Of a stretch of DNA of 64,000 nucleotides, positions 38,269 through 46,883 are shown one piece after another; position 1 is the stretch's first letter; each line of letters opens with the position of its first letter. Both the position numbers and the translations under genes were made by a program. Source of the DNA: Paenibacillus lentus (lineage in GTDB: Bacteria > Bacillota > Bacilli > Paenibacillales > Paenibacillaceae); assembly GCF_003931855.1 (NCBI RefSeq), contig NZ_CP034248.1, positions 3,720,001 through 3,784,000 of the forward strand, given 5' to 3'. Below the pieces are notes generated by a model. That model made no database searches, was not told where the DNA came from, and saw only the letters and a list, made by a program, of their open reading frames with translations.

Positions 38269-39044
38269 GATGCTCTCCCCGCTATTGTCACTTTTATTCC
38301 TTCCGCTTCCATATCAGATATCGAATCTGCTGTTATCCCCTGGTCCACGATACAATGATGAATTTCAGATAAATCAGCCACTTTAGCAAAAGAGACCTGC
38401 CCGAACTTGCTGTGATCAGCCATTAGAATAATTTGCTTTGAAGCATGGATCATGCAGCGTTTTGTTTCTGCTTCGGTCAAATTTGGTGTAGTTAATCCGG
38501 CCGTTGAATCCACCCCGTTGATAGCCAAGAACAACTTATCCACTCGAATAGCACCGATGGAACGGTTCGCTAAAGGTCCTACCATGGCCTGGGTGTCGTG
38601 GCGCAGAGATCCACCGGTTAGCAAAAGTTGGATCTGCTTTGCCTGCTTCAATTCCTTCGCGACCATATTAGAATTCGTGACCACGGTGAGCTCCTGAATA
38701 TCCTTTAGAAGCTTAGCCAAATAATACGTCGTTGTTCCCGAGTCGAGAAATATTGTATCCCCTGCTTCAATGAAAGATAACGCACAGCGAGCGATCTCTT
38801 CTTTCTGAACACGATAGCGATCCTCCTTCTCCATGAAGGTCGGCTCCGCACTGTCTTGTTCAATGGCCACAGCCCCCCCGTGCGTTCTACGCAGCTGTTT
38901 GGACTCTTCCAGGTCTCTTAAATCCCGACGCACTGTCGATTCTGATACTTGAAATTGTTCAGCCAGCTCGGGAACGAGCGCCCTCCCCTTGCTCTGCACA
39001 TATTGAGCCATCTCTCGTTTACGCTCTTCTTCAAAAAGCATCAT
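38265..39044 (-). CDS. fruR: DeoR-family repressor of the fructose operon
   Basis: 259 residues. The N-terminal winged helix (1-57) has the DeoR signature VPELAEQFQVSESTVRRDLRDLE. The C-terminal DeoRC sensor (75-235) has DSGTTTYYLAK for phosphosugar binding; the expected inducer is fructose-1-phosphate. It is the first gene of the operon, with GAGG upstream of its ATG. Repeated TGATCGTTT motifs at 39102-39210 are candidate operators. Confidence 0.92.
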   Translation of the reverse strand: MMLFEEERKREMAQYVQSKGRALVPELAEQFQVSESTVRRDLRDLEESKQLRRTHGGAVAIEQDSAEPTFMEKEDRYRVQKEEIARCALSFIEAGDTIFLDSGTTTYYLAKLLKDIQELTVVTNSNMVAKELKQAKQIQLLLTGGSLRHDTQAMVGPLANRSIGAIRVDKLFLAINGVDSTAGLTTPNLTEAETKRCMIHASKQIILMADHSKFGQVSFAKVADLSEIHHCIVDQGITADSISDMEAEGIKVTIAGRAS

Positions 39045-39101
39045 TGCTCTACCTCATTTCTAGTCATCATATTTTCTTTATTATATCTTATTCGCGCTCG
39101 A

Positions 39102-39210
39102 ATATGATCGTTTATTATTAATTATGATTATATATGATCGTTTTAGAAATGTAAAGCGTTTACATAGTATTTTTTTTAATAAATCAATCCTGATTGAGCG
39201 CAAACGATCA
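39102..39210. promoter_or_regulatory. Repeated FruR operator candidates upstream of fruR
   Basis: ATATGATCGTTT occurs at 39102-39113 and again at 39132-39143, a 30-bp period that puts both on the same DNA face. The complement AAACGATCA occurs at 39202-39210. Spaced direct copies of a short motif are the usual layout for DeoR-family repressors. No other gene in the gap explains the repetition. Confidence 0.55.
39150..39164. promoter_or_regulatory. cre-like palindrome upstream of fruR
   Basis: TGTAAAGCGTTTACA has perfect 6-base arms around GCG. It is one base longer than the standard CcpA site TGTAAACGTTTACA, so binding is plausible but not certain. Confidence 0.45.
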
Positions 39211-39229
39211 ATTTCAATCATCAGCAATA

Positions 39230-39267
39230 TAAAAAACTCTGGCTACCTGAAATGGGCTAACCAGAGG
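39230..39267 (-). terminator. Orphan minus-strand terminator-like hairpin
   Basis: CTCTGG-CTA-CC (39237-39247) pairs with GGCTAACCAGAG (39254-39265) with a single bulge; the AAAAAA to its left is a U-run on the minus strand. No minus-strand gene ends here, so it is either an upstream barrier for fruR or a relic. The gap 39268-39467 also holds a palindrome TTTTTATCGATAAAAA (39355-39370) and no supported gene. Confidence 0.4.
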
Positions 39268-39467
39268 ATAACAACCCTGTATAGGACTAGAATATGCATT
39301 TTATCCATGATTACTCTCAGTCTTCAGACCCTCCTCATCCGGGTGACGGAGTATTTTTTATCGATAAAAATTTCACTCAAAATGCTGCTCCTAATGCAAC
39401 CTTTTTTCAAATTTCTCGTCCAATTAATCACATCATATTTTTAAATACAAACCAAAAGGAGATCAAC

Positions 39468-40655
39468 ATGAACAGATTTACAATGATCAATCGTGCCTCC
39501 ATCAAAATCGCAGTCATCGGGCTGGCAGCAATAATAACGATGACCTCTCTCCTGTACACTGATTCTTCATCAACTGCGGCCGCAGCCAAACAACAATCTA
39601 ATATTAAGCTGCTCTTTAACGATCAGGAGTATTCATTTTCTTCCACACCTATAATATACAAAAATTCGCTCTACCTGCCTTTGCGCGATTTAGGTGAGCT
39701 ATTGGGGAGCGTAGTGGTCTGGAACGCTGAAAATAAGACCGTAACAATGACGTATCCTAATCAAGTTGTGGTCACTAAACTAAACGCTCTAGACGCAACC
39801 GTAAACGGAAAAGCAGTTCAGCTTGACTCCCCTGCCATCGTTCGTGATGGACGCACATTCGTCCCGATTCGTTTCTTCTCGGAAGCTATTGGTGCTAGCG
39901 TTGATTGGCAGCCTGCTAACAGAACTGTGTCCTTATCCAAGACACCTACTTTTGCCAAGGGAATCGGTGTAAATATGAGCATTTGGCTAAACAAAGCAAC
40001 AGGTGATGTATTTTTCGCCTATCCCTATGATGCTGAGCCAGTTAAGCTTGGACAATTAGAAGCCAATATCCAAGGATTTTTAAATATCAGTGCCTACAAT
40101 CTGCCGGGTGAGCAGCAAAGCTTTATCCTTAAGATAGAAGATGTTTATGGCGAACCAAGTATCCATACCACCGTATATACCGCCTTTGTGAAAAACAATC
40201 AAATTCTTAAACAAAGCAAAGCCAATTACTTTAAGCGTTATGAGCAAAATACGCTCATAGACCATGAAGGCAATCCCATCCTAACCGACGGGAAGCTGCT
40301 CACAATCATCAATACCGAGGGTCAAATCATTAAGGAATACGATCTACCTAAGTTGAGCGGTAAAGACGAGATCCATTCCGTTCAGGCCGTAAGCTCTTCG
40401 TACTTGCTTATCCGTCCCAACTTATCTGGACATTTAACGCTCATCAACCTAAAGGACAATTCGATGACTTTGCTCTATCAACAGTTTTTGAGCAGTGAAG
40501 AGCAAGAATTTGCCGAAATGAACGATGTCCCCTATTTTGGTGATGATCTCGCCTTCTTAGGTGAGACGGAAGATGGGGAATTAAAATTTGAAAACCGCAG
40601 TCCATTTTATAGCGAGGGTAAAAAGTATGTTCACAAGTTGAATGAAGTGAAATAA
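39468..40655 (+). CDS. Secreted protein with copper-amine-oxidase-like stalk domain
   Basis: 395 residues. The start at 39468 has AAAGGAG seven bases upstream; the open frame extends 58 codons further but without RBS or coding character. A signal peptide covers residues 1-38. The stalk domain (about 45-155) has its two repeat hallmarks: YLPLRDLGELLGSVVVWNAENKTV and FVPIRFFSEAIGASVDWQPANRTV. The remaining 240 residues form a unique region, perhaps a beta-propeller-like fold, with no recognised catalytic motif. Such proteins are abundant on Paenibacillus surfaces and their functions are mostly unknown. Confidence 0.85.
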   Translation: MNRFTMINRASIKIAVIGLAAIITMTSLLYTDSSSTAAAAKQQSNIKLLFNDQEYSFSSTPIIYKNSLYLPLRDLGELLGSVVVWNAENKTVTMTYPNQVVVTKLNALDATVNGKAVQLDSPAIVRDGRTFVPIRFFSEAIGASVDWQPANRTVSLSKTPTFAKGIGVNMSIWLNKATGDVFFAYPYDAEPVKLGQLEANIQGFLNISAYNLPGEQQSFILKIEDVYGEPSIHTTVYTAFVKNNQILKQSKANYFKRYEQNTLIDHEGNPILTDGKLLTIINTEGQIIKEYDLPKLSGKDEIHSVQAVSSSYLLIRPNLSGHLTLINLKDNSMTLLYQQFLSSEEQEFAEMNDVPYFGDDLAFLGETEDGELKFENRSPFYSEGKKYVHKLNEVK

Positions 40656-40740
40656 TTTTATAAATTTAGACAGCCCAGGAATGCTGTAAGCCCGGCAGCT
40701 ATACGTTAGAAGCGCTACTGTCGCTCTGCCGAACAGCAGA

Positions 40741-40773
40741 TTTACCCGAACCGCTACCTGCGGTTCGGGTAAA
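40741..40773. terminator. Perfect 14-bp stem-loop after the stalk-domain gene
   Basis: TTTACCCGAACCGC and GCGGTTCGGGTAAA are perfect arms around a 5-base loop. No U-run follows on the plus strand. It lies between convergent genes. The stretch 40774-40972 is GC-richer than its surroundings and holds no gene that I can support. Confidence 0.5.
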
Positions 40774-40972
40774 TGGCCCCCAAGAGGCGCTGCGCTTGCC
40801 GGTTTAGGAATACACTCACTTCAGCTATGGAGGCTCGTTTCTACGTAGAGAATGGAGCACTAGTACGGCTTGAAGCCGATGGAATTCAAGGCAGCAACGT
40901 TATTTCCTGCTGCGTGCGCTCGGGAGACCCTCTGCCTCCCCATGCTAAATATTTTCTGGAGCAGCTACCTAA

Positions 40973-42028
40973 TTATCCGAGCATCGCCGCTTGTCGCTTG
41001 TAATGATCCTCAAGCACGAGGCAAGCCATCGCTTCAACCACCGGAATAATCCGTGGGCAGATAGATGGATCATGTCTGCCTTCCGTTATGATTTGCTGCT
41101 CCTCACCATGAATATTCATCGTTTGCTGAGGTACTGAAATTGAGGAGGTCGGTTTAACAACTATGCGGAACACAATTTCATTTCCCGTGCTAATTCCACC
41201 TAAAATACCGCCCGCATTGTTGCTCACAAATCCCGAAGCGTTCATTTCATCGTTATGCTCGCTTCCCAGCATGCCCGCTGCGGCAAAGCCTGCGCCAAAT
41301 TCGATCCCTTTGACAGCTCCGATTGATAGCATTGCCTTGGCAAGCTCCGCATCAAGCTTATCGAATACAGGCTCTCCAAGTCCCGCCTTTACACCGCGAA
41401 TTCGGCACTCTACAATGCCGCCGCAGCTGTCTCCCGCGGCTGCGAGCTGCTCTACCCGCTCAATCATCCGCACTGCGGCATCCGGGTCGCAGGCTCGGAC
41501 TGCATTCTGCTCAATGACCTCTTCGTTGTATGTTTCACAGCGAATTCCGCCAAGCTCCTTCGTATAAGCCACCACTTGAACGCCGCGGTGCTCCAGCAAC
41601 TTGCGGGCGACAGCACCTGCCGCCACTCTTCCCGCCGTCTCTCGGCCAGAAGCTCTACCGCTGCCGCGGTGATCACGAATCCCGTATTTTTGCAAATAGG
41701 TGTAATCGGCATGTCCCGGACGAAAGGCATTTTGAATATCGCTGTATGCCTCTGGACGCATATCTTTATTCTCCAGCATAATAAAGAGCGGCGTACCGGT
41801 AGTTTTGCCTTCAAACATTCCCGATTTGATGCTAATTACGTCATACTCCTTACGCGGTGTAGTGACGGATGATTGTCCTGGTTTGCGACGATCCATTTGT
41901 TTCTGTATATAAGCTTCAGTAAGCTCCACTCCCGGAGTTACACCATCGACAATAACGCCGACAGCCTGGCCATGTGATTCTCCGAACGTTGTAATTTTGA
42001 ACACTTCTCCAAATGTATTACCTGCCAT
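40973..42028 (-). CDS. aroC: Chorismate synthase, short (E. coli/clostridial) type
   Basis: 351 residues. Signature regions are FGESHGQAVG at the N-terminus, FRPGHADYTY, RGSGRASGRETAGRVAAGA and GRHDPSICPR near the C-terminus. The enzyme converts EPSP to chorismate with reduced FMN. The N-terminus begins MAGNTFGEVFKITTFGESHG-like, which matches the E. coli and clostridial form and not the longer Bacillus AroF type. The gene stands alone, divergent from a LysR regulator, away from other aro or trp genes, so it may be a second, conditionally used copy. Confidence 0.93.
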   Translation of the reverse strand: MAGNTFGEVFKITTFGESHGQAVGVIVDGVTPGVELTEAYIQKQMDRRKPGQSSVTTPRKEYDVISIKSGMFEGKTTGTPLFIMLENKDMRPEAYSDIQNAFRPGHADYTYLQKYGIRDHRGSGRASGRETAGRVAAGAVARKLLEHRGVQVVAYTKELGGIRCETYNEEVIEQNAVRACDPDAAVRMIERVEQLAAAGDSCGGIVECRIRGVKAGLGEPVFDKLDAELAKAMLSIGAVKGIEFGAGFAAAGMLGSEHNDEMNASGFVSNNAGGILGGISTGNEIVFRIVVKPTSSISVPQQTMNIHGEEQQIITEGRHDPSICPRIIPVVEAMACLVLEDHYKRQAAMLG

Positions 42029-42238
42029 ATCGTTCTCCTCCTCATACTATCCCTTCTGCCAGCTTCTCCTCTTCCGCAAAGTTGACAGCTTCTTATATCC
42101 CTTATTATAATTTGCTCAGTGATATAAATGAAATTTAAAATTATGCATAGTGGTATAGATAGTATTTATGCCAATTGATTGGTTAAAGATATCCAACTTT
42201 CGATGACAATTGATAACATAGGAATAGCAGGTGAATCA

Positions 42239-43159
42239 ATGGCTCCAATTTATCCAATGAATCAGGTTAATGTTGAATTGTATCGTATTTTTCTACACAC
42301 CGCACGCCTTGGCAATTTGACTAAGGCCGCCCAACAATTGCATATCACCCAGCCATCCGTAAGCTATGCGATTAAGCAGCTGGAATCACGTCTTGAGGTC
42401 AAATTGTTCGATCGCCTTTCCAAAGGGGTACAATTGACGCCGGAAGGCAGCGCATTGCTTGAGTATGTTGAACAATCCTTCGCCTTACTCCAAGCCGGAG
42501 AACAGAAAATCGCGAATCTCAAAAAATTATCGAGCGGGGAGCTTCGTGTCGGGGCTAGCGGCCCAATGTTCAAGCATTTGCTCCTACCGGCGCTCGATCA
42601 CTTTCACGTCCGTTATCCCGATGTCAGAATTCGTCTGTCCCAGGCTAAAAGCAGCGATATCCAGCATCAGCTTATTGAAGGACAAATCGACATCGGCCTC
42701 GTCCATCTCCCACTGAACGACGAGAGGCTTGCTTCGAACCATCTTATTTCGCAACAGCAGATTTTTGTCGTAGGGTCAGCTTATCGTCATTTTTCCAAGA
42801 AAAAGATTTCTGCAAATGAACTGAACAATATTCCTTTGCTCTTATTTTCCAAAGATAGTAGTACGCGGGATTTTGTCGAGAAGTGGCTCCTTTCTCTTGG
42901 CATTGAGGCTCAGGTCGACATCGAACTCGGCAGCCTCGACTTACTGATCGAGTTCGCCAAACGGGGATACGGTGCCGCCTTCGTCGCCCGCGCCTTCGCC
43001 GAACAGGAATTGCAGGATGGCACATTGTTTGAACTGCAGATTATCGAATCGATCCCATTGCGCTCCATCTCCGTTGCAACCCGCCGGGACATGTCGTTGT
43101 CAATTAGCGCCCAGCAGTTTATGGAAGTATTGATCGATTCCTTGAAATCTTCCATTTAA
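42239..43159 (+). CDS. LysR-family regulator divergent from aroC
   Basis: 306 residues from ATG 42239, with AGGTG upstream; the frame remains open 20 codons earlier without RBS. The winged helix (about 8-66) shows GNLTKAAQQLHITQPSVSYAIKQLESRLEVKLFDR split over its helices. The effector domain begins near residue 95 (SSGELRVGASG). LysR proteins usually control the divergent gene, here aroC, through the 210-bp shared promoter region. Confidence 0.9.
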   Translation: MAPIYPMNQVNVELYRIFLHTARLGNLTKAAQQLHITQPSVSYAIKQLESRLEVKLFDRLSKGVQLTPEGSALLEYVEQSFALLQAGEQKIANLKKLSSGELRVGASGPMFKHLLLPALDHFHVRYPDVRIRLSQAKSSDIQHQLIEGQIDIGLVHLPLNDERLASNHLISQQQIFVVGSAYRHFSKKKISANELNNIPLLLFSKDSSTRDFVEKWLLSLGIEAQVDIELGSLDLLIEFAKRGYGAAFVARAFAEQELQDGTLFELQIIESIPLRSISVATRRDMSLSISAQQFMEVLIDSLKSSI

Positions 43160-43237
43160 CCATGTTTGTAATGCACCGCAAAGGGTAACTATAAATAAGG
43201 ACAGGATCAATTTTGCTTACTAAAGGAGGCTTCTATA

Positions 43238-43405
43238 ATGGGGCAACAATCCGAAGATCAAATCCGCAACAAACTTAACGAGAAAGACGATTCATTAGCG
43301 GAGAAGAAAAAAATTGAAAGCGGCGTGGACATAGAACCACAAGCCGAAGAATGGGTTGCTAAACCCGTTGCATTTGTCGAAGAGGACAAAACCGATCATA
43401 ATTAA
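43238..43405 (+). CDS. Small acidic hydrophilic protein, 55 aa
   Basis: AAAGGAGG is nine bases before ATG 43238, and a strong terminator follows the stop, so this is a real transcription unit. The product is charged, Glu/Lys/Asp-rich, with no hydrophobic segment and a single Trp near residue 39. It looks like an intrinsically disordered cytosolic protein. I do not recognise a family and infer no function. Confidence 0.8.
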   Translation: MGQQSEDQIRNKLNEKDDSLAEKKKIESGVDIEPQAEEWVAKPVAFVEEDKTDHN

Positions 43406-43417
43406 GCAGCACATCGG

Positions 43418-43477
43418 CACCCAAGGAAATAGATAGGCATAATCCTATTGCTTCTCTGCTTCCTTGGGTGTTTTTTT
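43418..43477 (+). terminator. Terminator of the 55-aa gene
   Basis: CACCCAAGGAA (43418-43428) and TTCCTTGGGTG (43460-43470) pair perfectly and are followed by seven T residues. Confidence 0.9.
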
Positions 43478-43480
43478 GGC

Positions 43481-43832
43481 TTATTGCTCGCCGGCCACCT
43501 TGCCAGCATTCTTCCCAATGGCAAATCCCAAAGTATTCTCGGTTTTTAATTGAGCCGAGAGTAAAGCGCAAATCATGATGACCATCGCCGATACCCCGTG
43601 TGCACCAAACAGTGTGATGGAATCCATCAAAAAACCCGCTGATGCTGAGCCGATTAAGATGCCCGCGGTCATCAAAGGCTCCCGGTGATATTCCGCCATT
43701 CTTCCTCCCATTCCAGCATCGAGCTTTCCAACAACTGAACTCAAAAGCTGCTCCTTACTCTTATAGTGATAATAAATGCTCCCTTTACTTACCCCGGACA
43801 GTGTCCGAATATCTTCCATCGACGTAAAAATT
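43481..43832 (-). pseudogene. Remnant: TetR N-terminus joined to MFS transporter C-terminus
   Basis: The open frame first encodes a TetR helix-turn-helix (SMEDIRTLSGVSKGSIYYHYKSKEQLL pattern, split here around the turn) and then, with no effector domain, switches to two hydrophobic segments resembling the last two helices of an MFS exporter (AGILIGSASAGFLMDS and MVIMICALLSAQL). A regulator/exporter pair seems to have been fused by an internal deletion. The TetR part lacks its first ten or so residues and any RBS; it begins at the terminator of the next gene. It is probably not functional. Confidence 0.75.
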
Positions 43833-43870
43833 GCCAACCGCCTCTTATCAACATAACAAAGCGGTTGGCT
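43825..43870 (-). terminator. Terminator of the Big-2 repeat protein gene
   Basis: GCCAACCGC (43833-43841) and GCGGTTGGC (43861-43869) form a perfect 9-bp stem; the AAAAATT to the left is a U-run on the minus strand. It starts eight bases past the stop at 43878. Confidence 0.85.
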
Positions 43871-43877
43871 GTTTCCA

Positions 43878-45491
43878 TTAATACACGTCAACGGCCACAG
43901 TGACTTCAAGACCATTGTAGGAAGCCGTTAACGTTGTTCGTCCCTTGTTCACCCCGATCATATTCCCATCTGAATCTACCGTAACAATCGATGAGTTGGC
44001 TGAGATTAGGACACTGTCAGTGGTAACGACCGTACTCTGTTCTCCGCTATTGTAGATCACTGCAACTTCTAACGTCTGACCGACAGAAAGGCGATACTCG
44101 TTGGAATCCAATAGAAGCGAAGCTTGAGGCGAACTACCATTAACGTATACGATTGAACTTGCCGTTAACCCGGATAGCTCGGCTGTTATCGTCACCTCTC
44201 CAAGCTGCAAACCAGTGATGTTCCCCGCTGCATCGATGGACACTACGGAGGGATCGGAAGAGGCATACATTACTTGTCCGCTCACATTTCGCAGATCGCT
44301 TTGACCATAGACCGCCGTCACTACAGTATCCAATCTCTGACCGACACTAAGATTATAGCTGTCCGAATCAAACATAATGGATTGGACTTGATCAGATACG
44401 CTAGGAGCAGAGAGTTTGATCATTCTCCCATAATCCGCAAGCAATATAACGCCATTATCCTCCAATAGAATAACACGGCTAATGCGATCCCAGTCCGTCT
44501 TAATCCATTGTATTGCTCCTTCCGAATTCACCTTAAGCACTCCCTTAAGCGTACCTATCAAATAGCCCCCATCACGGGTTTGTTCAGCTGAAATTACCTT
44601 GCCGTGCATGCCCAGATTACGTGTCCAGAGCGTCTCCCCAGCGGTGTCTATATAAGTTAGAATCGTATCCGTGTGATAATCGGAGGAGACGATCATGTAG
44701 TGACCGCCCTGAGTCTGAGCAACTACGGAAGGCTTAAGGTTATTCAAAAATTTATTCCACAGAATTTCACCTGATTCACTGATTCTCCAAAGCTCTAATT
44801 TCTCACGCTTACTGGCTGCCACAAAGTATTCATTCTCAGGCGTGCGTTCAATAGATAACTTATCCATGCTCCACAATTCAGAGAATGTTCCATATTTCAA
44901 GGTCTCTTCCCAAATCGTACTGCCGTCCGGATTCAGCTTGCCGACAGCAATAGACATCGGTTCCTCGGTGTTGACAATCGTATAAATATAGCTGCCATCA
45001 ACGTCTTCCTTGAGTTCATATAAATCCGCATATCCTATGTCTCTCGTAAATTCCCTGCTCCACTCAAGCTCTCCTGCCGCATTAACCTTGGCCACAAAAG
45101 GAACGAAATCAAAATAGAACAGCTCCGGAAACTCCCCGATAAGTAGAAAACCACCATCTCGAGTCGGACTTGCCGACTTGATGGTCACTCGTTTCCCATT
45201 ATCTGCTGTGAGATAAAATAGATGAGTCTGCTCTAAATAACCTGCCGGATCGGCTTTAGATATATGAATGACATCTCTAGTGGTAACTCCAGCCAAATGA
45301 TACCCGCCGCTTCCGCTGCCTTGAACATGATGAACCTTCATAAAAGTATCGTATTTCTGCTCCCATTCTACAATAGGAGCTTCGATAGACTTAGAAGACG
45401 CTGTTAATATCGGCGGAGAAATAATGGTTAGAACTGCAATAAGCCAAATGATCAAGATTGTTCGAGTTCGATGAGCGGATGCGGTTTTCAT
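43878..45491 (-). CDS. Secreted protein with DGGY propeller-like repeats and two Big-2 domains
   Basis: 537 residues; GGGAGGAG precedes the ATG. A signal peptide covers 1-31. Residues 40-370 hold repeats of the pattern (T/E)xDGG(Y/F)L(L/I)(I/V)G alternating with D..GE(L/I).W segments, which suggests a beta-propeller. Two bacterial Ig-like (Big-2) domains follow (about 375-455 and 458-537), each with LSVGQ and VDxxGN(I/M)xGxxxGxxT(I/L)T motifs. There is no LPXTG or SLH anchor. A paralogue without Big-2 domains is encoded directly upstream. The role is unknown; surface adhesion or ligand binding is a guess from the domains. Confidence 0.85.
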   Translation of the reverse strand: MKTASAHRTRTILIIWLIAVLTIISPPILTASSKSIEAPIVEWEQKYDTFMKVHHVQGSGSGGYHLAGVTTRDVIHISKADPAGYLEQTHLFYLTADNGKRVTIKSASPTRDGGFLLIGEFPELFYFDFVPFVAKVNAAGELEWSREFTRDIGYADLYELKEDVDGSYIYTIVNTEEPMSIAVGKLNPDGSTIWEETLKYGTFSELWSMDKLSIERTPENEYFVAASKREKLELWRISESGEILWNKFLNNLKPSVVAQTQGGHYMIVSSDYHTDTILTYIDTAGETLWTRNLGMHGKVISAEQTRDGGYLIGTLKGVLKVNSEGAIQWIKTDWDRISRVILLEDNGVILLADYGRMIKLSAPSVSDQVQSIMFDSDSYNLSVGQRLDTVVTAVYGQSDLRNVSGQVMYASSDPSVVSIDAAGNITGLQLGEVTITAELSGLTASSIVYVNGSSPQASLLLDSNEYRLSVGQTLEVAVIYNSGEQSTVVTTDSVLISANSSIVTVDSDGNMIGVNKGRTTLTASYNGLEVTVAVDVY

Positions 45492-45512
45492 AGACTCTCC
45501 TCCCGAATTAGG

Positions 45513-45547
45513 ATAACCACCTCGGCTATGATGAAACAGGTGGTTAT
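45513..45547. other. Stem-loop between the two repeat-protein genes
   Basis: ATAACCACCT (45513-45522) and AGGTGGTTAT (45538-45547) are perfect 10-bp arms around a 15-base loop. No U-run follows. It may separate or adjust expression of the two paralogous genes. Confidence 0.45.
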
Positions 45548-45613
45548 GACTAAAAGCATATGATCACTACACGTCAACAATGGCTATGGTCTCAAATTTG
45601 CTGATGGCTATCT

Positions 45614-46660
45614 TTATAGCTTAACTATGTTCTCATAAGAAGTAATATAAATGACTCCCCCATCTTTCGTTGGCAAAGCTTTGTTTAATAGACTTACTGG
45701 CCTAAGCCATTGAATATTGCCTTGCTCATCACATTGGATCACCGCATTGGATAACCCAATGAGGTAACTTCCCTCTGCCGTGAGCTCGATTGAACGTGCG
45801 GTTCCGTTTATCCCCAAATCCTTACTCCAGTTCCCATGACCGCTTGGGTAATGTACCGATAAATTAGCTTGCTTGGACAGACGACTATAATTAATGATGG
45901 CATACCCCCCGTTTGATAGAGGAACAAACCACCCTATTCCATCCCCATAGAAATTATGCCTCACCTCTTGTCCCATGGCATTCAACTGCCAGATTAAATA
46001 CGATCCGCTCCGAAAGACTCCTGCAAGATATCCTCCGTCCTCAGTTTGCCGAATAGTTTCAATTGAGACATGTGGATCATACCTCGTCATCCATTGCTCG
46101 TTCATCCATTCCCGTTTGCCGACGGCGTTCAGCTTTACAATATATCCGAGAGATTCACCATTATTATAGGAATACACAGCTCCGCCATCCTCAGTCTCTC
46201 GAATCTCATTAAATTCGACATAATCCCGAACGAATTCTTCTTTCTCCCAAATCACCCCCCCGGCTTCATCCGTTCTTGCAATATAGTAGAAAGAATCATG
46301 GCCGGGAACTGTCCCCCCTAGAAGATAACCTCCATCTTCCGTATAATCCGCAGATGTTATGATCACTTGACTATTATTGCTTGTTTTTAATTGCAGCAGC
46401 TTCTCCCATTCAATATTCCCATCGAGATCTGTTCTTGCTAGATAAGTTTGATACTTGTTCTTCGTTCCAATCAGGGTATAACCTTGGTCTGTCTCAAAAA
46501 CCTCAAAGATTTTAATTCCGTTACTGAACTGCCTTTCCCAAGAGACCCCAGGCCCCGGCAACGTCGAAGCAGCAACCGCTTGTCCAGTTAAACTTGTTAC
46601 AAAAATCACCGTCATCCATAAGGCATAATAAGCCTGCTTCCTCCAAATTTGTAATGTCAT
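45614..46660 (-). CDS. Secreted DGGY-repeat protein, paralogue of 43878-45491
   Basis: 348 residues with a signal peptide (1-31) and GGGAGGAAA upstream of the ATG. The mature part repeats the pattern xTxDGGYLxGxxxG with G.(I/R).W strands, about six units, compatible with a beta-propeller. It resembles the first 370 residues of the neighbouring protein but ends without Big-2 domains. The pair probably arose by tandem duplication. No catalytic motif was seen. Confidence 0.83.
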   Translation of the reverse strand: MTLQIWRKQAYYALWMTVIFVTSLTGQAVAASTLPGPGVSWERQFSNGIKIFEVFETDQGYTLIGTKNKYQTYLARTDLDGNIEWEKLLQLKTSNNSQVIITSADYTEDGGYLLGGTVPGHDSFYYIARTDEAGGVIWEKEEFVRDYVEFNEIRETEDGGAVYSYNNGESLGYIVKLNAVGKREWMNEQWMTRYDPHVSIETIRQTEDGGYLAGVFRSGSYLIWQLNAMGQEVRHNFYGDGIGWFVPLSNGGYAIINYSRLSKQANLSVHYPSGHGNWSKDLGINGTARSIELTAEGSYLIGLSNAVIQCDEQGNIQWLRPVSLLNKALPTKDGGVIYITSYENIVKL

Positions 46661-46805
46661 AGCTTTCCTCCCATCATATTCAATCTATTGGAATTGGACT
46701 AACCTGAACCCAATCACCCCCCGTTCTAACTTATACAGTTAGACGTTGAATCTGAATGGAAGTTTCCCTATATTTTACTTTTTAAACAAAAAATATAACA
46801 GAAAG

Positions 46806-46852
46806 CATATAAGAGAACACCACTTCGCATTGAAGTGGTGTTCTCTTATATG
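46806..46852 (-). terminator. 21-bp perfect inverted repeat, terminator
   Basis: The arms 46806-46826 and 46832-46852 are perfect complements around GCATT. It lies 30 bp past the stop of the gene at 46884-47351, and T-rich sequence follows on the minus strand. The stem is unusually long for a terminator. Confidence 0.75.
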
Positions 46853-46883
46853 AATAATAGTCGTCAATTGCACACTTGATCAA

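Noticed and set aside
39330..39370. Plus-strand terminator ending in a T-run before the stalk-domain gene
   Set aside because: The stem is short and bulged, and the T-run is part of the palindrome TTTTTATCGATAAAAA; not strong enough to list.
39294..39467. 58-codon N-terminal extension of the stalk-domain protein
   Set aside because: The RBS and signal peptide belong to the ATG at 39468; the upstream part has no RBS and non-coding composition.
40773..41003. 76-codon plus-strand open frame between the stalk-domain gene and aroC
   Set aside because: No RBS before either start, begins inside a hairpin and overlaps the aroC end; kept only as an unexplained GC-rich stretch.
43481..43915. Single 144-aa gene
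   Set aside because: Its first 28 codons cover a terminator and the end of the neighbouring gene, and the rest is a TetR/MFS fusion remnant.
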